From Chloroflexota bacterium (lineage in GTDB: Bacteria > Chloroflexota > UBA6077 > FW602-bin22 > CADDYW01): a stretch of 37,971 bases of DNA. Each line of letters opens with the position of its first letter. The first letter of the stretch is position 1. Positions 32,040 to 37,971 of the stretch are shown here, piece after piece. Below the pieces are notes generated by a model that saw only the letters and a program-made list of their open reading frames with translations, did not search any database and was not told the DNA's origin. A program made the position numbers and the translations under genes. The stretch covers positions 1 to 37,971 of the forward strand of contig JADGGD010000012.1 in the NCBI GenBank assembly GCA_019690095.1, written 5' to 3'.

Positions 32040-33621
32040 GTTCGGCCGCGCTGGCCGGGATGAGACCGGTCTGCTTGAGGATATCGCCCGCCAGGACCCG
32101 CACGACGCTCCCCGGCGGCGGCATCCCGGGCACTGCCTCGATCCAGTGCTGGAAGGCGATCCGCTGGAATCGCTGGACAATGAACGGGCCGTGGCGCTCT
32201 GGGCGCGACATCGGCAGGCCGTAGAGCTCGATCGCACGGTCTACCGAGCCAGCGGCGAGAAACTTTGCCCGGATGGCATCATCGGTCAGCCAGCCAAGGC
32301 GAATCTGCTTCGCCTTCTCCCAGTTCCCGCCGGACCCATCATCACGGATCGGCCGCGGGATGCCGTAGGTGGCCAGGAGCTGGTCATCCTTGCCCGCATC
32401 GGTAAACCACTCGAAGGTGTTGGCCAGGACGGCCCGCCCGAGCTCCGGACGCCACTGGAGTACGGCTCCCTGCGTTGCCTGGTAGACGAAACCTCCCTGC
32501 TGGAAGCGCTGGGACGACGGGTAGCCAAGCGCATCCACCCCGCCGAGCGCCCGGAAGCTACTGTACATCCCGATCCCACCGTCGTCGGTGATCCAGTAGC
32601 CTCCCTTGCCGCCGCCGGCCTGGGTATAGAACGCGCCGGTCGCGGTCTGTTTCGGCGCGGGCGCCGTCGCGGCAACCGGCACCGTGTGGTACTGGTCGCT
32701 CATCTGGCGGGTCAGGCGGAGGTAGAGATCGCCGTAGCTCGTGCTCGGTTCGATCTGGGTGCCCTCCATCCACTCGTTCCAGGAGGTAATTGAAATAAGG
32801 TCCGGATGGGTGGCGATCGCCCCCTGCCAGAGCCGGGTATAGTAGGCCCCGCCCTGTCGGTCTACCGCGAAGCCATTGGGCCGTCCCAGGCGGGTGTCGT
32901 CGTAGCCGGGCATCACCGTCGCCATCCACAGCTTGCCGGGGTAGCTGCGGGTCTTCTGGGCATAGCTGGCAAGCTGGCTCGACGGGTCTGGCGACCAGGC
33001 GACGGAGTATGGGTGAATTCCGTCGAAGACGGTCAGATAGGAGAAGATGTCTCCCTCGGCCATCCAGATCGCCGCGTGCCCTGGATCAGCCGCGGCGCGG
33101 ATCGCGCCCCAGGTGGCCACATCATACCGGCGGTTGCCGTAGAAGACAACGACCGGCTTCCCACCGAGGTGCAGCCAGGCCGGGTCGCTGAAGTATCGTT
33201 CGAGATACTTCACAGCATTGGTCACATCTCCCGGGTTGTGGACGAAGGGCGAGTTCATATCGAAGTCGGCCGTCACCGCGAAGCCGTGCGCATTCGCGAC
33301 CGAAAGGAGGGTCTGGAGGTTGGTATCGGTGGGGTTATTCGGGCCCCACCAGTTCAGCTCGAAGCCGTCGATGCCAGCCGACTGGGCCTGGGTCACCTGG
33401 CGTTCGATCGTGGAGCGATCGGCCGAGATGTACGGGCTGACCGGCTGATCGGAGAGCTTACCGCTCCCCCAGGTGTTCTGATCGTACCAGGCGTAATACA
33501 TCGCCAGGACCGGCGCGTGCCCCGGCGTCGCGGCATCGGCCGCCGGCACAGATGCCAGGATGCTCACCACTGCGGCCAGTCCGGCCAGCCAGCGGGCAAA
33601 TGTGTATCTGCCCTCCCTCAT
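32026..33621 (-). CDS. Secreted GH99-like (endo-alpha-mannosidase/WbsX fold) protein
   Basis: 531-aa exported protein. Signal peptide: basic MREGRYTFAR, hydrophobic residues 11-25, cleavage likely after ADA (Ala30). Residues ~35-300 are a GH99-like barrel with VLAMYYAWYD, the conserved GIDGFELNWWGP and SWNEWMEGTQIEPS (281-294). In characterised GH99 enzymes the two Glu of the WNEWxE block are catalytic, and both are present (E283, E286). The C-terminal ~200 residues carry YWITDDGGIGMYSSFRALGG and related repeats and may bind substrate or cell surface. ATG 33621 was chosen because GGAGAGGA is just upstream; a TTG at 33645 is less likely. It probably trims mannose-rich or related glycans. Confidence 0.82.
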   Translation of the reverse strand: MREGRYTFARWLAGLAAVVSILASVPAADAATPGHAPVLAMYYAWYDQNTWGSGKLSDQPVSPYISADRSTIERQVTQAQSAGIDGFELNWWGPNNPTDTNLQTLLSVANAHGFAVTADFDMNSPFVHNPGDVTNAVKYLERYFSDPAWLHLGGKPVVVFYGNRRYDVATWGAIRAAADPGHAAIWMAEGDIFSYLTVFDGIHPYSVAWSPDPSSQLASYAQKTRSYPGKLWMATVMPGYDDTRLGRPNGFAVDRQGGAYYTRLWQGAIATHPDLISITSWNEWMEGTQIEPSTSYGDLYLRLTRQMSDQYHTVPVAATAPAPKQTATGAFYTQAGGGKGGYWITDDGGIGMYSSFRALGGVDALGYPSSQRFQQGGFVYQATQGAVLQWRPELGRAVLANTFEWFTDAGKDDQLLATYGIPRPIRDDGSGGNWEKAKQIRLGWLTDDAIRAKFLAAGSVDRAIELYGLPMSRPERHGPFIVQRFQRIAFQHWIEAVPGMPPPGSVVRVLAGDILKQTGLIPASAAEPTSG

Positions 33622-33687
33622 TGATCCTCTCCATCCGAACCTCAAACGGCGCCGTCACGCCACGGGGCAGCGCACCGGCGTGGCTGT

Positions 33688-33716
33688 AGGCTAGCATCAG
33701 GCATAGCGCCGGTCAA
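33688..33716 (-). promoter_or_regulatory. Predicted promoter of the GH99-like gene
   Basis: Minus-strand TTGACC (33716-33711, 5/6), 17-nt spacer, TAGCCT (33693-33688, 3/6), about 67 nt before the ATG. Confidence 0.45.
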
Positions 33717-33761
33717 GCCGCACGTTTCGGATGGGGCGGAAGTACTAGTGCCCGGAAATAT

Positions 33762-33790
33762 TTGCGTCGCGCCCGCTTGTTGGCTATTGT
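33762..33790 (+). promoter_or_regulatory. Possible promoter of the helical hypothetical protein
   Basis: TTGCGT (33762-33767), 17-nt spacer, TATTGT (33785-33790). It resembles the partial-match promoter before the GroEL-like gene. The predicted start is near 33797. Confidence 0.4.
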
Positions 33791-33800
33791 CAAAGACGAA

Positions 33801-33868
33801 ACCGACGCGCGACGGCGCGCGGTCGGTCTCCCTGAGCCCTGGCGTGGCGCGACGGTCATCGCGCCACG
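33801..33868 (+). other. Two strong stem-loops in the 5' leader
   Basis: First: arms ACCGAC/GTCGGT then GCGCG/CGCGC (33801-33811 with 33816-33827, one bulged G). Second: a perfect 10-bp stem CGTGGCGCGA/TCGCGCCACG (33843-33852 with 33859-33868, loop CGGTCA). They would begin a few bases from the predicted transcript 5' end and may stabilise or regulate the mRNA. I recognise no RNA family. Confidence 0.5.
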
Positions 33869-33921
33869 GCGACCGGTCCCTTTCGTCGGGGGCCTTCTCG
33901 TCGAAAGGATGGGGATGTGCT

Positions 33922-34380
33922 ATGGTCAATGATGATCTTGCTGTCTGGAAGAGCCTGACCACACCTCCTCCCCGTGAACTCCTGATGTTTATCGCCGACG
34001 AAGTATGGCGGCGAACCCGTGCCCCCTTCTTCCAGGCCGAGCGGGCCAGGCTCGCGCTCGCCGTGGTCAAAGCGGCGACGCCCGAGGAGCGCCGGCGCGC
34101 CCTTGAGGAGCTGGCAGCCCTGCACGAGGCCGAGCTCACCGAGAGCCGACACCAGGCGGCGCTGGTCAGCCAGGCGCTGATCGAGACGGCGCCGGAGGGT
34201 TACGAGGCATGGTGCCGTGCAGCGATGGCACGCCTTCAGCTCGTGCCGCTTGGCGCGGCCGAGATTGACCGCTGTCTGGCGACAGCCCGGAGCGCGGGCG
34301 AAGAGCTGCGCCGCTCCACCCTGGCCTCGCCTGACGGCTCGCCGGACGGCGCGCTGGGCGTTGCGAGCTCTGCAGCGTAG
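33922..34380 (+). CDS. Helical hypothetical protein
   Basis: 152-aa predicted cytosolic protein, nearly all alpha-helical and rich in Ala, Glu, Leu and Arg (for example FQAERARLALAVVKAATPEERRRALEELAALHEAELTES). No signal peptide, membrane helix or catalytic motif is visible. The final ~20 residues (SPDGSPDGALGVASSAA) look disordered. ATG 33922 is preceded by AAGGA at a long spacing; upstream frame to 33748 lies in the hairpins. It precedes the protease pair by 195 nt of featureless DNA and may be unrelated to them. I do not recognise the family. Confidence 0.6.
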   Translation: MVNDDLAVWKSLTTPPPRELLMFIADEVWRRTRAPFFQAERARLALAVVKAATPEERRRALEELAALHEAELTESRHQAALVSQALIETAPEGYEAWCRAAMARLQLVPLGAAEIDRCLATARSAGEELRRSTLASPDGSPDGALGVASSAA

Positions 34381-34574
34381 TGTCATCGGTGGCGGCTGTG
34401 CGAAATTGCTCGTCCGCCTGTCCGGTCCTGCCCCAGACCTCCCTGGCGTATCCTGCTCGGAAGGACAGGGGCTGACCTACCCGACCTGGTGATGCCGCTC
34501 CCCCGGCGCGGGAGTACGCTGTGAGTGCCGGCCCATGGATCTTTGGCCGGCATCCACGGAAATGGGGGTACAGC

Positions 34575-35507
34575 ATGGCGGCAGAAAGTACGGGTGGGGT
34601 TCTCGCGGCGCTCTCGGATGAGCTGGCCGCGGCGGTCGAGAAAGCAAGCCAGGTAGTCGTCACGGTCGAGGCCCGGCGCCGGCGCGGGGCGAGCGGCATT
34701 CTCTGGCCTGCAGGCCACGGCATCGTCGTCACTGCCGATCACGTGATCGAGCGCGAGGACGACATTCTGGTCACCCTGCCGGACGGGCAGAAGATCGGTG
34801 CGGTCATCGCCGGGCGGGATCCGAGCACCGATATCGCGGTCCTGCGGCTGGCCGGGGAGCCCGCGCTTCCGACAGCCGGGCTCGCGGCGCCCGACTCGCT
34901 GCGGGTCGGGCACCTGGTTCTGGCAATCGGCCGCCCATCCGGTGCACCTATGGCGAGCCTGGGTATTGTGAGCGCCCTCGGCGGTGCCTGGCGGACGGCA
35001 CGGGGTGGGGTCGTCCAGGGCTACATACGCGCGGATGTCTCGCTCTTCCCCGGCTTCTCCGGCGGGCCGCTCGTTATGACCGATGGGCGGGTCGCCGGTC
35101 TGAACAGCTGGCACTTTGCCCACGGCCAGGAGGTGGCGATCCCTTCCCACCTGGTCAGCGGGATCGTCCAGGCCCTCCTGACCCAGGGGCGCATCCGTCG
35201 GGCCTATCTCGGCGTTGCCTCCCAGCCGGTCCACCTCCCCGATGCCCTGCGCCAGGCGCTCGGCCTCCCCCGCTCCACGGGTCTGCTGGTCGTCGGTGTC
35301 GAGGCAGGAAGCCCGGCCGAACGCGGTGGTCTGCTCCTTGGGGATGTACTGATCGCGGTTGGCGGTCAGCCGGTGAGTGATGCGGAGGATCTGCAGGCGG
35401 CGCTGGGCGCGGCGGCCGTTGGGGTGCCGCTCGCGGTCACCGTGGTGCGGGGCGGTCAGCGCCGCGACCTGATGGTTACGCCCGGTGAGCGAGTGTCGAC
35501 GCGGTGA
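34575..35507 (+). CDS. HtrA-like serine protease with PDZ domain, no signal peptide
   Basis: 310-aa trypsin-fold protease. The triad is His56 (TADHVI), Asp86 (STDIAVL) and Ser162 (FPGFSGGPL, the GxSGG motif). Residues ~205-305 are a PDZ domain (YLGVASQPV, GLLVVGVEAGSPAERGGLLLGDVLIAVGGQPV) that would bind C-terminal or exposed peptides of substrates. DegP/HtrA relatives are exported or membrane-anchored, yet the N terminus here is acidic and helical (LAALSDELAAAVEKAS) without a hydrophobic stretch, so it should remain in the cytoplasm. ATG 34575 follows GGGGG. A similar protease gene without PDZ follows 85 nt downstream. Confidence 0.9.
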   Translation: MAAESTGGVLAALSDELAAAVEKASQVVVTVEARRRRGASGILWPAGHGIVVTADHVIEREDDILVTLPDGQKIGAVIAGRDPSTDIAVLRLAGEPALPTAGLAAPDSLRVGHLVLAIGRPSGAPMASLGIVSALGGAWRTARGGVVQGYIRADVSLFPGFSGGPLVMTDGRVAGLNSWHFAHGQEVAIPSHLVSGIVQALLTQGRIRRAYLGVASQPVHLPDALRQALGLPRSTGLLVVGVEAGSPAERGGLLLGDVLIAVGGQPVSDAEDLQAALGAAAVGVPLAVTVVRGGQRRDLMVTPGERVSTR

Positions 35508-35516
35508 GTCCTTGCG

Positions 35517-35543
35517 GCCCCGCGGGCTCTTCCACCGCGGGGC
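35517..35543 (+). terminator. Hairpin between the two protease genes
   Basis: Perfect 9-bp stem GCCCCGCGG/CCGCGGGGC (35517-35525 with 35535-35543) and a 9-nt loop, 10 nt after the stop. No T run, so processing or attenuation between cistrons is as likely as full termination. Confidence 0.45.
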
Positions 35544-35592
35544 GCGCGAGGAGCAACGAGCCCTGGACTGGAATGGGAAGAAAGGGTAGAGG

Positions 35593-36231
35593 ATGATAGC
35601 GGAATTCGCGGGCCTGGCGGTCGCCGGGTCCCTCTCGGAAGAGCTCGCCGGGCTCGTCGCGCGGCTGCGGCGCAGCGTCGTTGTCGTCCGGGGGACGCCC
35701 GCTGGGGGCGGTTCGGGGGTTGTCTGGGACGAACGCGGGACCATCGTCACGAACGACCATGTCGTGCCTGGCCCCTGGGCGGTCATCGAGCCTGTTGCGG
35801 GCGAGCAGCTCCGGGCACGGGTCGTCGCGCGGTCGCGTTACCTTGACCTTGCCGTGCTCACGCTCGAAACGCCGCCTGCCGCGCAGCTGCGGCCGGCCCC
35901 ACTCGGAGACTCGACGCGTCTTCGAGTGGGCGAACTGGTCATCGCGATGGGGAATCCACTTGGTGAGCGAAACGCGGTCACCCTCGGCATCATCAGTGGT
36001 GCCGCGGCTGGCCAGGTTGCGGGCACCCGCGAGGTGCTCCCGGTGAGCATTACCCTGCAGCCCGGCAATTCGGGGGGCGCCCTGGCTGATGTGCAGGGGA
36101 GGGTCGTTGGCATCCCGAACATCGTTGTGGGCCGCGGTCTCGCCCTGGCCGTGCCGAGCCATGTGATCGAGCGTTTCCTCGCGACCGGAGCCGACAGCCG
36201 TCAGGACAGTGCCGGCCCGATCTGGCTCTGA
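35593..36231 (+). CDS. Trypsin-like serine protease without PDZ domain
   Basis: 212-aa compact S1-fold protease. The triad is His56 (TNDHVV), Asp85 (YLDLAVL) and Ser160 (QPGNSGGAL). It ends soon after the final barrel strand (GLALAVPSHVIERFLATG) with no PDZ. Again there is no signal peptide or membrane helix, so a cytosolic location is expected. The N-terminal helix LSEELAGLVARLRRSVV resembles that of the upstream protease, which suggests a duplication with loss or gain of PDZ. ATG 35593 has AAGGG about 7 nt upstream. A LuxR-type regulator gene follows 52 nt downstream. Confidence 0.9.
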   Translation: MIAEFAGLAVAGSLSEELAGLVARLRRSVVVVRGTPAGGGSGVVWDERGTIVTNDHVVPGPWAVIEPVAGEQLRARVVARSRYLDLAVLTLETPPAAQLRPAPLGDSTRLRVGELVIAMGNPLGERNAVTLGIISGAAAGQVAGTREVLPVSITLQPGNSGGALADVQGRVVGIPNIVVGRGLALAVPSHVIERFLATGADSRQDSAGPIWL

Positions 36232-36283
36232 GGGTGAGGCTGAGGAGATCGCGGTGGCATCGGAGCCGTGGTAGGATCCGGGC

Positions 36284-36952
36284 GTGATGGATGAGATGTC
36301 GTCGGCGATCGAGAGCCTTGCGGTACGCGTCCTCGTCGTTGGGCGGACAGCGCTGGAGCGCGCCGGCCTGCGCACCCTTGCCGCCGAGGCGGGGATCGCT
36401 GTCGTTGGCCAGGCCGGATCGGTTGAGGATGCCGAGGCAGATGCCGTGCGGCTGATGCCCGATGCTGTTCTCGCGGCCTGGAACGCCGGCGCCGCTGAAG
36501 AGATCGCCAGGCTCATCGCCGCGCTGGACCCATCGGGCATTCCGGTTATCCTGATCGGCACCGTCCCGGAGCCCGGCGTTCTCGCCCGGCTGATCCATGC
36601 TGGTCTGCGCGGCTTTCTTCTCCCGGATGCCAGCGGCGAGGATATCGGGACCGCCGTGGCGGCCGCCAGCCGGGGGCTCCTCGTCCTGGACCCGGTCCTT
36701 GGCCGCGTCTTCCCCACGGTGCCGCTCCCAGTTGCGAGCCCTGGACCGGAGGCTGAGGCGCTGACCGAGCGCGAGCGCGAGGTGCTTCAGCTGATCGCCC
36801 TCGGCCTCCCGAACAAAGCGATCGCCCGTCATCTCGGAGTGAGCGAGCATACGGTGAAGTTTCACGTGGGGGCGATCCTGGCCAAGCTCGGCGCGGCGAG
36901 CCGAACCGAAGCGGTAACCCGCGCCGCGCGCCAGGGCCTGCTGGCGCTGTGA
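36284..36952 (+). CDS. LuxR-type transcriptional regulator with degenerate receiver domain
   Basis: 222-aa NarL/FixJ-like protein. The C-terminal LuxR helix-turn-helix (~155-220) is well kept: LTEREREVLQLIALGLPNKAIARHLGVSEHTVKFHVGAILAKLGAASRTEAV. The N-terminal ~130 residues fold like a receiver (VRVLVVGRTALERAGLRTLAAEAGIAVVGQAG), but the acidic pair VDDH is VGRT and the phospho-acceptor Asp, expected in PDVVLMD, is Ala (PDAVLAA). Phosphorylation is therefore impossible at the usual site, and it may sense protein partners or ligand, or be constitutive. Start is GTG 36284 or ATG 36287, with AGGA upstream. It probably regulates, or is regulated with, the protease pair. Confidence 0.88.
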   Translation: MMDEMSSAIESLAVRVLVVGRTALERAGLRTLAAEAGIAVVGQAGSVEDAEADAVRLMPDAVLAAWNAGAAEEIARLIAALDPSGIPVILIGTVPEPGVLARLIHAGLRGFLLPDASGEDIGTAVAAASRGLLVLDPVLGRVFPTVPLPVASPGPEAEALTEREREVLQLIALGLPNKAIARHLGVSEHTVKFHVGAILAKLGAASRTEAVTRAARQGLLAL

Positions 36953-36970
36953 CGTCTCTACGGTGGTCCA

Positions 36971-37813
36971 TCAGTCCAGGGGCAGACCAGCCGCGGCGAA
37001 TGCGCGTCGGAGCGTGCGGTAGGTCTGTTGGGCCGCCGCCGCAGGATCATAGCCCGGCCGGCGCTGAACCATCAGGCTGATCTCACCGGTGATGAAGCCG
37101 CGGTAACCGCCGGCTGCCAGCTCCCGGAGGTAGGTCACGTAGTCATACTCGCCGTCGCCGGGGATCAGGAACTCGAAGTCCGGCACCCGTCCGCGCTGGT
37201 CCTTCACGTGGGTATGGACGGCGTGAGCGACGAGAGGCCGCACTGATTCGGCGATGCTGTAGCCCATCACGGCGAGGTGGCTCGTATCCAGGTTAAGCTG
37301 AAAGCGGGGGTGCCCGACCCGCTCGAGCAGCCAGAGGGCCCGTTCCGGCCGGTCGATCGCCTGGCCGACATGCAGTTCCAGCGCGAGCGTTACCCCCCTG
37401 CGCTCGCCGTGCTCGGCCAGGCTGGAGAAGACCGCGGCCAGCCGTTCCCGATCGACCTCGTAGCTCTCCGGGCGGCCGTAGCCCATCACCACCACGGCCG
37501 GCGGGCCAGTGGGACCGGCCAGATCGGCGGCGAGATCAATCGACCGGCGGAGACGATCGAGATTGCGGGCGGCCACCTCTGCGTCGGGATCGATCGGGTT
37601 CACGCTGGCGTGCAGAGCAGGGAGCTCCAGCCCGGCCGCATCGAGGAGGGAGCGGATTCGGCGGCGCTCGGCTCCATCAAGGCGATCCAGGTCAGTCGTA
37701 CTGCGCTGGATGCAGATCAGTTCGATCCCCTGAAAGCCGGTCTCGGCGACGATCCGGATCTGCTCGTCCACCGGTAGCATCGGCATGCCCCAGGCGCTGT
37801 ATCCCAGCCGCAT
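36971..37813 (-). CDS. Sugar phosphate isomerase/epimerase-like TIM barrel protein
   Basis: 280-aa AP-endonuclease-2-type (xylose-isomerase-like) barrel. Likely metal ligands are Glu in LALELHVG, Asp/His in LNLDTSHLAV, His in AVHTHVKD and Glu in FITGEISLM. Such proteins isomerise or epimerise sugars or inositols; the exact substrate is not evident. It sits downstream of another minus-strand gene whose 3' end is in the window, from which 67 nt separate it, so it may be the second gene of a catabolic operon. Start ATG 37813 follows GGAGGGAGC. Confidence 0.88.
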   Translation of the reverse strand: MRLGYSAWGMPMLPVDEQIRIVAETGFQGIELICIQRSTTDLDRLDGAERRRIRSLLDAAGLELPALHASVNPIDPDAEVAARNLDRLRRSIDLAADLAGPTGPPAVVVMGYGRPESYEVDRERLAAVFSSLAEHGERRGVTLALELHVGQAIDRPERALWLLERVGHPRFQLNLDTSHLAVMGYSIAESVRPLVAHAVHTHVKDQRGRVPDFEFLIPGDGEYDYVTYLRELAAGGYRGFITGEISLMVQRRPGYDPAAAAQQTYRTLRRAFAAAGLPLD

Positions 37814-37880
37814 TGCTCCCTCCGTCTTCGGCGTGGCCGTACTGGCCGTGAGTGAATATGACGCAGAGGTCAGATGCCGC

Positions 37881-37971
37881 CTACTGGTGCGGCTCCTCGG
37901 ACCAGGTCATCGCCTCGCCGCGGACGATCCGGGCGCGAAGCTCGTATGGGCCGGGCCACTCGACGGGCAGA
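37881..37971 (-). CDS. 3' end of an unidentified gene (partial)
   Basis: Twenty-nine codons and a TAG are readable at the window edge, in a frame consistent with coding (LPVEWPGPYELRARIVRG, then EAMTWSEEPHQ). Upstream of the isomerase-like gene on the same strand, 67 nt away. Too short to identify. Confidence 0.5.
   Translation of the reverse strand, partial: LPVEWPGPYELRARIVRGEAMTWSEEPHQ

Overview
The window is a G+C-rich (roughly two-thirds G+C by eye), densely coded bacterial chromosome segment. It carries no rRNA, tRNA, CRISPR array, transposase or phage gene that I can recognise. The Ala/Pro/Thr-rich linkers behind the lipoprotein signals of both ABC substrate-binding proteins, the frequent GTG starts, the fused LivH-LivM permease, the PIG-V-like membrane proteins with beta-sandwich tails and the GH99-like secreted protein all suggest Chloroflexota, most likely class Thermomicrobia. 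The taxonomy is inference.

Layout. 1-4865 (+): a branched-chain amino-acid type (Liv) ABC operon: substrate-binding protein (5' end outside the window), a decayed C-terminal fragment of a second binding protein, a fused LivH-LivM permease, LivG and LivF. 4866-5149 is noncoding and rich in inverted repeats. 5150-9954: small genes (ABM-like, zinc-ribbon), an RluA-type pseudouridine synthase with an apparent 1-nt frameshift, a HAD phosphatase, a Gfo/Idh/MocA dehydrogenase and a glyoxalase-like protein. 10153-13535 (+): two translationally coupled PIG-V-like membrane glycosyltransferase candidates. 13838-16744 (+): acyl-CoA synthetase and a glutaryl-CoA-dehydrogenase-like acyl-CoA dehydrogenase. 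16870-19307 (+): a DUF421 membrane protein, a 43-aa membrane peptide and an orphan divergent GroEL. 19971-22805 (+): a bactofilin and a PilZ-bearing cellulose-synthase-like glycosyltransferase, each behind a hairpin-rich leader.

23086-29687 (-): a seven-gene run reading two sugar ABC permeases, a sugar-binding lipoprotein, a DUF2334 deacetylase, a family 2 glycosyltransferase, a YkoP-like protein and a methyltransferase. Most junctions overlap, so uptake and surface-glycan genes appear to be one transcription unit. No sugar-transporter ATPase is present. 29884-31995 (+): a selenium-binding-protein/methanethiol-oxidase homologue whose promoter is overlapped by an inverted repeat, then a polytopic membrane protein. 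32026-33621 (-): a secreted GH99-like protein. 33922-36952 (+): a helical hypothetical protein, two trypsin-fold proteases without signal peptides and a LuxR-type regulator with a degenerate receiver. 36971-37971 (-): a sugar-phosphate isomerase-like protein and the 3' end of one more gene.

Recurring themes are cell-envelope glycan work (PIG-V pair, BcsA-like enzyme, deacetylase/GT2/YkoP set, GH99-like protein) and ABC import of organic nutrients. The most notable items are the sugar-ABC/deacetylase/GT2/YkoP operon, the cytosolic protease pair with a phosphorylation-dead regulator, the operator-like repeat at 29821-29855, the binding-protein remnant at 1170-1316, and the substituted acyl-CoA dehydrogenase substrate site. 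Intergenic regions repeatedly hold perfect GC-rich hairpins without T tracts.
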